Shown piece by piece: positions 1 through 9,045 of a stretch of DNA of 64,000 bases; position 1 is the first letter of the stretch, and each line of letters starts with the position of its first letter. Origin of the DNA: Actimicrobium antarcticum (GTDB lineage: Bacteria; Pseudomonadota; Gammaproteobacteria; Burkholderiales; Burkholderiaceae_D); contig NZ_BAAAZE010000008.1 in assembly GCF_039536745.1 (NCBI RefSeq), forward strand, positions 930,001 through 994,000, in the 5' to 3' direction. The notes under the pieces were generated by a model. It made no database searches and was not told the DNA's origin. It saw nothing but the letters and a program-made list of their open reading frames with translations. Both the position numbers and the translations under genes were made by a program.

Positions 1-843
1 CTCGCCCGCCGCCAGCGCCGCCAGAACCGCGCAACTTGGCTCGGTCAGATGGTGGCAGTTGTAGTACTTGCACTTGCCCAGCAAGGCCTCGAATTCCGGG
101 AATGCGCGCTCCAGCATGCCTTCCGACAGATGATACAAACCGAATTCCTGGAAACCCGGCGAATCAATGATCGCGGTATCGGTGCCAGTGCCGGTGTTGT
201 AGAGCCGCGTGAAGGTGGTGGTGTGCTTGCCGGTATCGAGCGCGGCAGAAATCTCGCGCACCGCGATGTCGGCATCCGGTACCAGCAGGTTGATCAGCGA
301 CGACTTGCCCATGCCGGACTGGCCGATCAGGATGGTCGATTGGCCTTGCAGCAGCGGCGCCAGCGTGGCGACGGCGGCTTCCGGCGCGGCGCGGGCCGAG
401 ACTTCGTGGACCGGATAGCCCAGCCTTGCGTACTGCGCCAGACGCTGGCGGGTTTTGGCCAGCGATTCGGTGACATCGATCTTGTTCAGGATCAGATGCG
501 CCTGGACGCCGGCGGCTTCAGCCGCCACCAGTGAGCGCGATACCAGATCATCCGAGAAGCCCGGCTCGGTCGCCACCACGATGAATAGCTGGGTGACGTT
601 GGCAGCGAGCAGTTTCGATTTGTACTGGTCGGAGCGGTACAGCAGCGAGTTGCGTTCGGTAATCGATTCGATCACGCCCTGGTTCGGCGAGGTCATCGCC
701 ACGCGCACGACGTCGCCAACGGCGACATCGCTTTTCTTGCCGCGGGTGACGCATTGCAATTTGATCGCATCGGTTTGCGCCAGATAGTGGCGCCCGTGTG
801 CGGCGATGATGGTGGCGCTGATCAGTTCGGGCGGAGTTGCCAT
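1..843 (-). CDS. rsgA: Ribosome small-subunit-dependent GTPase A, 3' end cut by window
   Basis: RsgA is a circularly permuted GTPase that acts in late maturation of the 30S ribosomal subunit. The 281 codons visible start MATPPELISATI at 843 and run off the left edge, so perhaps the last 15-30 residues are missing. Visible are the N-terminal OB-fold region, the G4 motif NKID, the P-loop GQSGMGKSSLIN followed by DTGKHTTT, the DSPG motif, and the start of the C-terminal zinc finger (CKYYNCHHLTEPSC), which together are diagnostic. It lies 10 bp downstream of the pterin dehydratase gene on the same strand and probably shares its transcript. Confidence 0.95.
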   Translation of the reverse strand, partial: MATPPELISATIIAAHGRHYLAQTDAIKLQCVTRGKKSDVAVGDVVRVAMTSPNQGVIESITERNSLLYRSDQYKSKLLAANVTQLFIVVATEPGFSDDLVSRSLVAAEAAGVQAHLILNKIDVTESLAKTRQRLAQYARLGYPVHEVSARAAPEAAVATLAPLLQGQSTILIGQSGMGKSSLINLLVPDADIAVREISAALDTGKHTTTFTRLYNTGTGTDTAIIDSPGFQEFGLYHLSEGMLERAFPEFEALLGKCKYYNCHHLTEPSCAVLAALAAGE

Positions 844-853
844 GGGGTGCAAA

Positions 854-1207
854 TCAGGCAAACGATTGCTGGAAAATCGCATCGACCTTGGCCGCGCAAA
901 TGAAGTCGTTTTCCGAAATGCCACCCTTGCCGGCATTGACCGAGTGGGTATTGAATTTGACGATACAGCGGTTGTAGGTCACTACCAGTTCCGGATGATG
1001 GTCTTCGGCATGGATCACGTAGGCAATCGCGTTGATGAAGGCCAGCGTTTCATAGTAGTTCTTGAAATCGAAACTGCGCATGATCGCGCCATCGGTCAGG
1101 CTCCAGCCGCCGATCAGCGCCAGGTGCGCGGTGATTTGCTCCGGTGTGAAGGCTGCAACGGTGGGCAGGCATTTTTTTTCAAGCAAGTCGGTCAAGGTCG
1201 TTGTCAT
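854..1207 (-). CDS. Pterin-4a-carbinolamine dehydratase
   Basis: A 117-aa protein of the PCD/DCoH family (EC 4.2.1.96), which dehydrates 4a-hydroxytetrahydrobiopterin to recycle pterin cofactor. The family core is visible as HAEDHHPELVVTYN followed by a conserved T-H (NTHSVN) and the GGISENDFICAAKVD tail. Length is normal for the family. No phenylalanine hydroxylase gene is visible nearby, so the partner enzyme is not identifiable here; in many proteobacteria the gene is called phhB, but a free-standing copy beside rsgA may have another role. It lies between the M48 protease (12 bp upstream) and rsgA (10 bp downstream), suggesting one operon. Confidence 0.9.
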   Translation of the reverse strand: MTTTLTDLLEKKCLPTVAAFTPEQITAHLALIGGWSLTDGAIMRSFDFKNYYETLAFINAIAYVIHAEDHHPELVVTYNRCIVKFNTHSVNAGKGGISENDFICAAKVDAIFQQSFA

Positions 1208-1219
1208 GGTGGTCCTGTT

Positions 1220-2476
1220 TCAGCTGGCAAGCAGCTTGTTGATCCGCGCGGTAGCCGGCGGATGTGAATCATAAAAGGCGGAGTGCAACGGGTCGGGCGT
1301 GAGCGTCGAGGCATTGTCTTCGTACAGTTTGACCAGCGCCGACACCAGGTCGCGTGCATCGGTATGGGTGGCGGCAAAGGCATCGGCCTCGAACTCGTGC
1401 TTGCGCGAACTGATCGAGGTCAGCGGCCCGAACACGAAGGTGAATACCGGCAGCACCATCATGAACAGGATCAGCGCCATCGCATCATTGCTGATGACCG
1501 GATTGGGCTCGACGCCGAGGCCGGTATAGAACCAGATTTGCGTCTTCAGGTAGCCCAGCAGAGCCAGGAAACCCAGCGACAGCGTGAACATCATCGCGAT
1601 GCGCTTGATGATGTGTTTCAGCTTGAAGTGACCCAGTTCATGGGCCAGCACCGCTTCGATTTCCTGCGGTGCCAGGCGCGCCAGCAAGGTATCGAAAAAC
1701 ACGATGCGCTTGGCCGCGCCAAAGCCGGAAAAGTAGGCATTGCCGTGCGCACTGCGCTTCGACCCGTCCATCACGAACAAGCCCTGTGAGGCAAAGCCGA
1801 CGCGCTGCATCAGGCCTTCGATGCGGGTGCGCAGGCTTTCATCGGCCAGTGGCGTGAATTTGTTGAACAGCGGTGCGATCACGGTCGGATACAGCACCAG
1901 CATCAGCAACTGAAAACCGCTCCAGACCAGCCAGGCATACAGCCACCACAGCGCACCGGATTTTTCCATCAGCGTCAGGATCACCCAGACCAGCGGCAGA
2001 CCGATCGCGGCACCCAGTACCGTGGCCTTGGCGATGTCGGCAAAGAACAGGCCGGGCGTCATCTTGTTGAAACCGAAGCGCTGCTCCAGCACGAACTGCT
2101 TGTAGTAGTCGAACGGCAAATCGATCAGGCCGGAGATGCCCGCAAACGCTGCCAGCAAGGCGAGCTGGAACACCATGCCCGCGCCGGTGATGGACAGCAG
2201 GGTCACTGACAGCCACTGCAAACCGCCCAGCAGCGTAAAGCCCATCAGCACCACGCTGCTCACGACCAGCATCAGCAGGCCGAAGCGGGTTTTGGCGATC
2301 GTATAGTCCGCTGCTTTCTGATGCGAGGCGAGGGCGATCTTTTCGGCAAACTGGGGTGGTACGGTATTGCGATTGGCGGCGACATGACGCATCTGGCGTG
2401 CCCCCAGCCAGAATCGCAGGGCGACTGTGAGCAGCAAAACGCTGACAAACAAAATTGAAAACCCGAATGAAGCCAT
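1220..2476 (-). CDS. M48-family membrane metalloprotease (Ste24-like)
   Basis: A 418-aa integral membrane zinc protease. The catalytic HELGH motif is at about residues 279-283, and EFEAD further on supplies the third zinc ligand. The N-terminal half has several hydrophobic segments (from residue 2, about 65-85, 95-120, 155-170 and 180-205), as in the CAAX-protease/Ste24 subgroup. The start at 2476 is preferred because it has AGGAA at good spacing; a longer frame from 2515 has no ribosome-binding site. It heads the leftward operon with the pterin dehydratase and rsgA, and is divergent from orn. The substrate cannot be told from sequence; membrane-protein quality control is likely for the family. 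Confidence 0.88.
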   Translation of the reverse strand: MASFGFSILFVSVLLLTVALRFWLGARQMRHVAANRNTVPPQFAEKIALASHQKAADYTIAKTRFGLLMLVVSSVVLMGFTLLGGLQWLSVTLLSITGAGMVFQLALLAAFAGISGLIDLPFDYYKQFVLEQRFGFNKMTPGLFFADIAKATVLGAAIGLPLVWVILTLMEKSGALWWLYAWLVWSGFQLLMLVLYPTVIAPLFNKFTPLADESLRTRIEGLMQRVGFASQGLFVMDGSKRSAHGNAYFSGFGAAKRIVFFDTLLARLAPQEIEAVLAHELGHFKLKHIIKRIAMMFTLSLGFLALLGYLKTQIWFYTGLGVEPNPVISNDAMALILFMMVLPVFTFVFGPLTSISSRKHEFEADAFAATHTDARDLVSALVKLYEDNASTLTPDPLHSAFYDSHPPATARINKLLAS

Positions 2477-2532
2477 GCTTTTCCTGTGAGAAAATGGGTC
2501 GCTGAAAAAAGCCAACCCGAAGGGAATCGATT

Positions 2533-3111
2533 ATGTCACAACCCACCGAGGCGCAAACAGCGCCACTGCGCACCAACGAATTCAACCTGGTCTGGCTCGA
2601 CATGGAAATGACCGGCCTCGAACCGGACACCGACCGCATCATCGAAGTCGCCGTGGTGGTCACCGATTCTGACCTGAATATCATCGGCCAGGGACCGGTC
2701 TTTGCGATCCATCAATCCGACGCCGCGCTCGATGGCATGGATGCCTGGAACAAGGGTACCCATGGTCGTTCCGGCCTGATCGAACGCGTCAAGGCATCGA
2801 CCGTGACCGAAGCCGAAGCTGAAGACGCGCTGATCGCTTTCCTGAAAGACTACGTCCCCGCCGGCAAATCACCGATGTGCGGCAATTCGATTTGCCAGGA
2901 TCGCCGCTTCATGGCGCGCGGCATGCCGAAACTCGAAGCATTCTTCCATTACCGCAACCTTGATGTCTCGACACTCAAAGAACTGTGCAAGCGCTGGAAG
3001 CCGGAGCTGGCAAGCGGTTTCAAGAAGCACCAGAAGCATACTGCGCTGGCCGACATCATTGAATCGATCGAAGAATTGCGCTACTACCGTGAGCATTTCA
3101 TTAAAATGTAA
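2533..3111 (+). CDS. orn: Oligoribonuclease (DEDDh 3'-5' exonuclease)
   Basis: Orn degrades 2-5 nt RNA oligomers and the c-di-GMP breakdown product pGpG. The 192-aa protein shows the DEDDh exonuclease motifs: WLDMEMTGL near residue 22 (motif I), MCGNSICQDRRF (motif II) and HTALADIIESIEELRYY (motif III His/Asp). Length matches the family (about 180-200 aa). A purine-rich AGGGA lies 8 bp before the ATG. It is divergent from the M48 gene, with only 56 bp between start codons, so both promoters must lie in that short gap. Because the window also codes a GGDEF/EAL protein and an HD-GYP protein, Orn is a plausible last step of c-di-GMP turnover. Confidence 0.95.
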   Translation: MSQPTEAQTAPLRTNEFNLVWLDMEMTGLEPDTDRIIEVAVVVTDSDLNIIGQGPVFAIHQSDAALDGMDAWNKGTHGRSGLIERVKASTVTEAEAEDALIAFLKDYVPAGKSPMCGNSICQDRRFMARGMPKLEAFFHYRNLDVSTLKELCKRWKPELASGFKKHQKHTALADIIESIEELRYYREHFIKM

Positions 3112-3147
3112 CGGCTGATCCGATCAACGCTTCCTCCTCGGAAAATC

Positions 3148-4353
3148 ATGTTCACTCAAGCCTTCATCTGCGATGCCATTCGCACCCCCTTCGGCCGCTA
3201 CGGCGGCAGCCTTTCCTCGATCCGTGCCGATGACCTTGGCGCCATTCCGCTGGCGGCGCTGATGGTGCGCAACCCCTCGGTCGATTGGGAGCAAGTCAAT
3301 GACGTGCTGTACGGTTGTGCCAACCAGGCCGGTGAAGACAACCGCAATGTGGCACGTATGTCGTCGCTGCTGGCCGGTTTGCCGGTCGGCGTGGCGGGTG
3401 CCACCATCAACCGCCTGTGCGGGTCGGGACTGGACGCGATCGGATCGGCAGCGCGCGCGATTCGCTCGGGCGATGCCTGCATGATGATTGCTGGCGGCGT
3501 CGAATCGATGAGCCGTGCGCCGTACGTGATGGGCAAGTCCGACACCGCGTTTTCGCGCGATACCAAGCTGTTCGACACCACCATCGGCTGGCGCTTCGTC
3601 AACAAGCTGATGAAGGCGCAATACGGCATCGATTCGATGCCCGAGACTGCCGAAAACGTCGCGACCGAATTCGGCATCGATCGCCTGTCGCAGGACCGGA
3701 TGGCATTGAACTCGCAGCGCAAGGCGCTGGCGGCGCAGCTGCGCGGGTTTTTTGAAACTGAAATCACGCCGGTCACGCTGGCCCAGAAAAACGGCGAACC
3801 GCTCATCTTCACCGAAGACGAACACCCGCGTGCGACCACCGTCGACGCACTCGCCAGACTCAAACCCATCGTGCGTCCGGATGGCACTGTGACAGCCGGC
3901 AATGCCTCCGGCATCAATGACGGTGCCTGTGCGCTGTTGCTAGCGGACGAACGCACGGCCCACAAAAACGGCCTGACACCGAAAGCCCGCGTGATCGCAA
4001 TGGCCACGGCTGGCGTGCCGCCACGCATCATGGGCATCGGTCCGTCGCCGGCCACGCGCAAGGTGCTGGTGCAGGCCGGCATGACGCTGGATCAGATGGA
4101 TGTGATCGAACTCAACGAAGCCTTCGCTGCACAGGGGCTGGCAGTGATGCGCGATCTGGGCTTGCAGGATGACGACCCGCGTGTCAATCCGAACGGTGGT
4201 GCGATTGCGCTTGGTCATCCGTTGGGTGCGTCCGGCGCGCGGTTGGTGACGACTGCCATCAATCAGCTGCAGCAGACGCAAGGGCGATTTGCGTTGTGTA
4301 CGATGTGCATAGGGGTGGGGCAAGGGATTGCGCTGATCATTGAGCGGGTTTGA
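3148..4353 (+). CDS. pcaF: Acetyl-CoA acyltransferase, 3-oxoadipyl-CoA thiolase type
   Basis: A 401-aa thiolase of the degradative type. The acyl-accepting Cys is in INRLCGSGLDAIG (C91), the catalytic His in NGGAIALGHPLGASGAR, and the second Cys in CTMCIGVGQG. The stretch YGCANQAGEDNRNVARM and the DPRVNPNGGAIA region match beta-ketoadipyl-CoA thiolases (PcaF/PaaJ) better than generic FadA, so the likely reaction is cleavage of 3-oxoadipyl-CoA to succinyl-CoA and acetyl-CoA in aromatic-acid catabolism. No other pca or paa genes are adjacent, so the physiological substrate is inferred. It lies 36 bp after orn and converges on the response regulator gene. Confidence 0.8.
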   Translation: MFTQAFICDAIRTPFGRYGGSLSSIRADDLGAIPLAALMVRNPSVDWEQVNDVLYGCANQAGEDNRNVARMSSLLAGLPVGVAGATINRLCGSGLDAIGSAARAIRSGDACMMIAGGVESMSRAPYVMGKSDTAFSRDTKLFDTTIGWRFVNKLMKAQYGIDSMPETAENVATEFGIDRLSQDRMALNSQRKALAAQLRGFFETEITPVTLAQKNGEPLIFTEDEHPRATTVDALARLKPIVRPDGTVTAGNASGINDGACALLLADERTAHKNGLTPKARVIAMATAGVPPRIMGIGPSPATRKVLVQAGMTLDQMDVIELNEAFAAQGLAVMRDLGLQDDDPRVNPNGGAIALGHPLGASGARLVTTAINQLQQTQGRFALCTMCIGVGQGIALIIERV

Positions 4354-4402
4354 TGCGGTAGCGATGCCGGTATCGCATGCCCTGCATCGTGGAGTGAATT
4401 TG

Positions 4403-5374
4403 CTATTGCACCGACTCGCTCGCCGCATGCTGTCTGCCAACCGCCAGCGCGGCAGCGGCCGAGCGTGTCTCGACGCCCAGCTTCACGAAAATATGTTCCA
4501 GGTGCTTGTTCACCGTGCGCGGGCTCATGCCGAGGATGTCGGCGATGTCGCGGTTGGTTTTGCCTTTTGCCAGCCAGGTCAGCACATCATTTTCGCGCGG
4601 GGTGAGCTGGAAGCTGGCCATCGGCGGCGCGCTCGGCACAGCGTGCACGATTTCGTCGAGTATCAACAAGAGATCACCACTGCGCTCGCCGCGCGAAAAG
4701 CGGATGCGCAGTTCGTGGGTTGCGTGCAGTGCGCAGGGGTCCGCCTGCGCTTGTCGGACTACCAATGCCGGCACCGCCAGCGGATCGAGCGCAGCCTGAT
4801 CCAGATGCCCTGCGATCCAGGTTAGTACCGGTAGCGGTAACGCCGGCAGCGCATCGCGTTGCGGAAAATAGCTGTCGAGCCAGGCCAGCGCCTTGCTGGT
4901 TTGCCAGATTGGCCGACCCTGCCGGTCCAGCACGATCACGGCATGGGCGCTGGCGTCGCTGGCGGTATTGGCCATCGAAATCTGGCTGGCGCTGCGCAAC
5001 TGTGCGGCGATGCGCGCAATGACTTCGCGGGGTTGCAGTGGCTTGATCACATAGTCGTTGCCGCCGACTTCGAAGCCTCTGACGACATGTTCGGTTTCGG
5101 TCAGGCCGGTCATGAAGATCACGGGAATATGGCTTGCACCGGGCTGCGCGCGGATACGCCGGCAGGTTTCGAATCCATCCATGCCGGGCATCACGGCGTC
5201 GAGCAGGATCAGGTGTGGCGTGACATAGCCGAGACGTTCCAGCGCGCTGCGTCCGTCGGTGGCGACCAGCACCATGTAACCGGCATCGTCGAGTGCATCG
5301 GAGAGCACCGCGAGGTTTTCCGGGACATCATCGACGATCAGGATGACGTGCTGTTCAGGTGATCGTATTGTCAT
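4403..5374 (-). CDS. Response regulator, receiver plus LuxR-type HTH
   Basis: A 323-aa transcriptional regulator. Residues 9-125 form a receiver domain (acidic DD at 15-16, phosphoacceptor D59 in ILLDAVMPGMDG, Lys in YVIKPLQ). A middle segment (about 140-240) resembles a small PAS-like sensor, and residues about 257-312 are a LuxR/FixJ helix-turn-helix (LTPRENDVL...GKTNRDIADILGMSPRTVNKHLEHIF). The start ATG at 5374 overlaps the end of the upstream kinase gene by 20 bp, showing translational coupling and making this kinase its evident partner. In other Burkholderiales such pairs lie beside urea/amide uptake genes; here those are about 18 kb away, so the target is inferred. Confidence 0.88.
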   Translation of the reverse strand: MTIRSPEQHVILIVDDVPENLAVLSDALDDAGYMVLVATDGRSALERLGYVTPHLILLDAVMPGMDGFETCRRIRAQPGASHIPVIFMTGLTETEHVVRGFEVGGNDYVIKPLQPREVIARIAAQLRSASQISMANTASDASAHAVIVLDRQGRPIWQTSKALAWLDSYFPQRDALPALPLPVLTWIAGHLDQAALDPLAVPALVVRQAQADPCALHATHELRIRFSRGERSGDLLLILDEIVHAVPSAPPMASFQLTPRENDVLTWLAKGKTNRDIADILGMSPRTVNKHLEHIFVKLGVETRSAAAALAVGRQHAASESVQ

Positions 5375-8300
5375 TGGCATTGCTGGCATCGCGGATGGCC
5401 TCCTTGAGTCGGTGCGCAAAATCATTCAGGCGGTAGCGCTTGACCAGCTGGCGCAGTTCCGTCGTGAAGGCGAGCTGTGATGGCGTACGCTGTTCCAGCT
5501 CGGTGAGTTTTTCGAGAATGCCTTTGACGTAACCGATCGCGCCCAGTTCGAGCAGCGTGATCAGGTCATCAATCGATGGCAAGGTCGGCGCGATGTCGGC
5601 TGGCCCTGAAGTCTCGATTGATAATGCCGGGGAGGGCGCGGCAATCCATTCAAGGCGCAAGTGCAGCTTGATCTTGGCCAGCAATTCCAGCAGCGATACC
5701 GGCTTGACGACGAAGCCGTCGTGGTACGGAAAACCGGCGCGTCCGGCGGCCTGATCAAAGGCATTCGCCGAGACGATCAGGATTGGCAAGGTGGCGTCGC
5801 CGAGTTCGCGGATGGTACGGCTGACGGCCCAGCCATCCATGCCCGGCATGGCGATATCGAGCAGCAGCAGGTCAGGGCGGTTGGCGGCGATCGCTGCCAG
5901 GCAGGCCGCGCCGCTGTCGGCTTCGGTGATGTCAAAACCCATCGGCAGCAGCATTTGCGCGAGCATCGTGCGTTGCGATGCCTGGTCGTCAACGATCAGG
6001 ATGCGGCGCCGTCGGCCGCTGTAGCCGGACAGCGGGTCGTCCAGTGTCAGCGTCGGACGCGGCGCATGCACTTGCGGCAAATACAGCTTGAGCAGGAAGC
6101 AGCTGCCGTGGCCCGGTTCGCTGGTGACACTCAGTTCGCCGCCCATCACGTGGGTCAGCATGCGGCTGATCGTCAGGCCAAGGCCGGTGCCGGTATCGGC
6201 GCGCAGGTCGGCGCTGGCAGTGCGTTCGAACGGCAGAAAAATCCGCTCGGCGTCCGTCGCTGAAATGCCGATACCGGTATCTTCAATTGAAAAATGCGCC
6301 ATCTCGCGCAAGTAATTCAGGTGCAGCGTGACCGAACCCGCATCGGTGAATTTGACCGCATTGCCGAGCAGGTTGATGAGGATCTGGCGCACCCGTTTGT
6401 GATCCGCTCGCACCACGGCCGGCAAGCGTCCGCTGAGGGTGAAATGAAATGCCAGGCCTTTTTCGGCGGCAAGCGGGCGAATCATCTGGACGATCTGTTC
6501 CAGAAACGCCGGCAGCGCCAGTTCATCGGATTCGAGCCGCATGCGACCGGCTTCGATCTTGGCGATGTCGAGCAGGCCATCGATCAGGCTGAGCAAATGG
6601 TTGCCGCTGCGATGGATCACATCGACGGCATCCTTGCGCCGGGTCGGCATCGCCGGATCGAACTGCAAAATCTGGGCATAGCCGAGGATGCTGTTGAGCG
6701 GAGTGCGCAGTTCGTGGCTCATGCCGGTGATGAAGCGGGTCTTGGCCAGGTTGGCGGATTCGGCGGATTCTTTGGCGCGCTGCAGTTCGGCATCGGTCTT
6801 TTCGTGGGCGGCAATTTCCTGCAACAGCAGCTGGGTCTGGCGGTCCGATTCCTGATGGGCGATACGGCGGCTGTCGGCGGTTAGTACCAGCCACCAGACC
6901 CCGACCCCCGTCAGCAGCAGCAAGCTGAAAAACAGTTTCAGGAAAATGCTGCCGAGGTCAGTGACACTGGTGACCGTCTCGACCGTGGTGATTTCCTGGT
7001 AGTACAACAGCCACAACAACAATGCCAGCCCGGCGGCCATCATGCCCAGCACGATCAGGTACCGACTCAGGCGCGTCTGCAGACGCACCGCCAGGCGCTC
7101 CGGAAACAGCGCCATGACCTGTTCCGGCAAACGCGCGCCGACCTTGCAGCGATCATGGCAGCGCACGTCCAGTGAGCAGCACAGCGAACAGATCGCACCG
7201 TGATAGGCCGGGCAATGCGCCATGTCTTCGGTCTCGAAGGTGTTCTCGCAAATCACGCAAGCATGCGTGCTGATGGGGCCCGGGTTGCGGGCATCGCTGG
7301 CGGTGCTTGCCAGCGTATCGACCCGGGCGATGTAATACCGTCCATCCGTGATCCAGGCAATCAACGGCGCCAGCAGCATGGCGCTGCCCAGCGCAATGAA
7401 CGGTGCCAGTCCCTGCGCCAGCGCACCAAAGAAGCCCGACAGCGCAATCGCCGACAGCAGGGTTGCGCCAAGCATCGCGCCGACTCCGACCGGATTGATG
7501 TCATACAGATGGGCGCGCTTGAATTCGATATGGGCCGGGCTCAGTCCCAACGGCTTGTTGATGACCAGGTCGGCAACCACTGCGCCGATCCACGAAATCG
7601 GCACCAGCGAATACATGCCCAGCACATGTTCCAGCGCCTTGAAGACACCCAGCTCCATGAGCAGCACGGCAATGAGCACGTTAAACACCAGCCACACCAC
7701 GCGCCCCGGATGACTGTGCGTGAGCCGTGCAAAAAAATTCGACCAGGCCAGCGAGCCGGCATAGGCATTCGTGACATTGATCTTCACTTGCGACACCACC
7801 ACGAACAGCGTGACCGCCGCCAGCACCCAGGCCGGATCCGAAAACACGTAACGATAGGCCACCAGATACATCTGCGTGGGCTCGATGGCTTGCGCCATCG
7901 GTACTTCGTGCTGGATGGCGAGGAACGCCAGCAGCGCGCCGCCCAGCATCTTTGCCACACCCAGCACGATCCAGCCTGGCCCGGCCAGCAACAGCGCCGA
8001 CCACCAGCGCAGCCGGTTGGCGCGGGTTTTTTCAGGCAGGAAGCGCAGGAAGTCGACCTGTTCGCCGATCTGTGCAATCAGGGCAAAGGCGACTGCTGCC
8101 GCGGCACCGAACAGTGTCAGATTGAATGAGCCGCCCAGTTCCGAACGACCATTGAAGGTCATCAGATCCTGCAGCGCAGTTGGTTCCTTGTGGAGCACCG
8201 CCACGTAGGGCAGCACCAGAAGGATGATCCAGACCGGTTGCGTCCAGAGTTGCAGGCGGCTGATCCAGGTAATCCCCCACGCCACCATCGGGATGATCAC

Positions 8301-8780
8301 CAGCGAACAGGCGATGTAGCCGAGTGCCAGTGGCAAACCGAAATACAGCTGCACCGCCTGCGCCATGATGGACGCTTCGAGGGCAAAGAAAATGAAGGTA
8401 AACGACGCATAGATCAGCGACGTGATGGTCGAGCCGATATAGCCGAAGCCGGCTCCGCGCGTCAGCAGGTCCATGTCGACGCCGTACTTGGCCGCGTAAT
8501 AACTGATCGGCAGTCCGGTCAAAAAAATCAGGATCGACACGCACACGATGGCCCACATCGCATTAGTAAATCCGTAGCTCAGCGTGATCGCGCCGCCGAT
8601 GGCTTCCAGCGCCAGGAACGAGACGGCGCCCATGGCGGTATTGGCCAGGCTAAATTCGGACCATTTGCGAAACGCACGCGGCGTGAAGCGCAACGCGTAA
8701 TCTTCCAGCGTTTCATTGGCGACGAGGGTGTTGTAGTCGCGACGGATCTTGATGATGCGCTGGGGTGCTGCCGCGGGCAT
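5355..8780 (-). CDS. NCS1-permease/hybrid histidine kinase fusion
   Basis: A 1141-aa fused sensor. Residues 1-500 are a complete NCS1-type (purine-cytosine/allantoin) permease with about 12 hydrophobic segments; YNTLVANETLEDYALR and the FRKWSEFS-NTAMGA region are typical of the family. Residues 508-545 form a Cys/His-rich cluster (CVICENTF, CPAYHGAICSLCC, CHDRC) likely to bind zinc. Two further membrane segments follow (about 575-593 and 611-634), then HisKA (SHELRTPLN, H689), HATPase (N-box near 803, DTGIGI, GTGLGL) and a receiver (D975 in LLLLDIAMPGMDG). The final 75 residues are helical and unassigned. The start at 8780 has GGAG upstream; a longer frame from 8837 is less likely. The ligand is unknown; a small nitrogenous compound is inferred from the permease. 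Confidence 0.9.
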   Translation of the reverse strand: MPAAAPQRIIKIRRDYNTLVANETLEDYALRFTPRAFRKWSEFSLANTAMGAVSFLALEAIGGAITLSYGFTNAMWAIVCVSILIFLTGLPISYYAAKYGVDMDLLTRGAGFGYIGSTITSLIYASFTFIFFALEASIMAQAVQLYFGLPLALGYIACSLVIIPMVAWGITWISRLQLWTQPVWIILLVLPYVAVLHKEPTALQDLMTFNGRSELGGSFNLTLFGAAAAVAFALIAQIGEQVDFLRFLPEKTRANRLRWWSALLLAGPGWIVLGVAKMLGGALLAFLAIQHEVPMAQAIEPTQMYLVAYRYVFSDPAWVLAAVTLFVVVSQVKINVTNAYAGSLAWSNFFARLTHSHPGRVVWLVFNVLIAVLLMELGVFKALEHVLGMYSLVPISWIGAVVADLVINKPLGLSPAHIEFKRAHLYDINPVGVGAMLGATLLSAIALSGFFGALAQGLAPFIALGSAMLLAPLIAWITDGRYYIARVDTLASTASDARNPGPISTHACVICENTFETEDMAHCPAYHGAICSLCCSLDVRCHDRCKVGARLPEQVMALFPERLAVRLQTRLSRYLIVLGMMAAGLALLLWLLYYQEITTVETVTSVTDLGSIFLKLFFSLLLLTGVGVWWLVLTADSRRIAHQESDRQTQLLLQEIAAHEKTDAELQRAKESAESANLAKTRFITGMSHELRTPLNSILGYAQILQFDPAMPTRRKDAVDVIHRSGNHLLSLIDGLLDIAKIEAGRMRLESDELALPAFLEQIVQMIRPLAAEKGLAFHFTLSGRLPAVVRADHKRVRQILINLLGNAVKFTDAGSVTLHLNYLREMAHFSIEDTGIGISATDAERIFLPFERTASADLRADTGTGLGLTISRMLTHVMGGELSVTSEPGHGSCFLLKLYLPQVHAPRPTLTLDDPLSGYSGRRRRILIVDDQASQRTMLAQMLLPMGFDITEADSGAACLAAIAANRPDLLLLDIAMPGMDGWAVSRTIRELGDATLPILIVSANAFDQAAGRAGFPYHDGFVVKPVSLLELLAKIKLHLRLEWIAAPSPALSIETSGPADIAPTLPSIDDLITLLELGAIGYVKGILEKLTELEQRTPSQLAFTTELRQLVKRYRLNDFAHRLKEAIRDASNANDNTIT

Positions 8781-8983
8781 GGGAGTCTCCGGCAGGAAGT
8801 TGGGTGGGGATGCCATATTTGCAAGGATGGTTAGCAATTTTCAAACCATGTGATCGCGGGGGCTGTGCGGGACCGGCATTGGTATGGCGACACATGCTGG
8901 TGCGGCACTGCACCAATGTAATGAGTGTGGCGCTCGACGTGGTGCGCTTGCCAGCCGGTGTTGTCGATGGGATGCAGTCGGGT
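8781..8983. other. Intergenic region between kinase and F-box/LRR gene 1
   Basis: This gap separates the leftward kinase start from the hrp-box-like element of the first F-box/LRR gene. An open frame extends the F-box gene upstream to 8884 but spans the putative promoter, so it is not treated as coding. No RNA gene or hairpin was seen. It must hold the kinase promoter, which could not be recognised by eye. Confidence 0.5.
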
Positions 8984-9011
8984 GGAACCAGTTGGCATCT
9001 GCAGATACAAA
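8984..9011 (+). promoter_or_regulatory. hrp-box-like promoter of F-box/LRR gene 1
   Basis: GGAACC at 8984-8989, 15 bases, then ATACAAA at 9005-9011. The hrp box recognised by the ECF sigma factor HrpL is GGAACC-N15/16-CCACNNA. The -35 half matches fully, and the -10 half matches at A, C and the final A. It lies exactly 34 bases before the ATG at 9046, the same spacing as in both paralogues. Confidence 0.6.
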
Positions 9012-9045
9012 TAGCTACTTTAATCGACGAAAGCCGCAACGCGTC

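Noticed and set aside
8884..9045. 54-residue N-terminal extension of F-box/LRR gene 1
   Set aside because: It covers the hrp-box-like promoter, and the paralogues show the conserved start at MGNAI.
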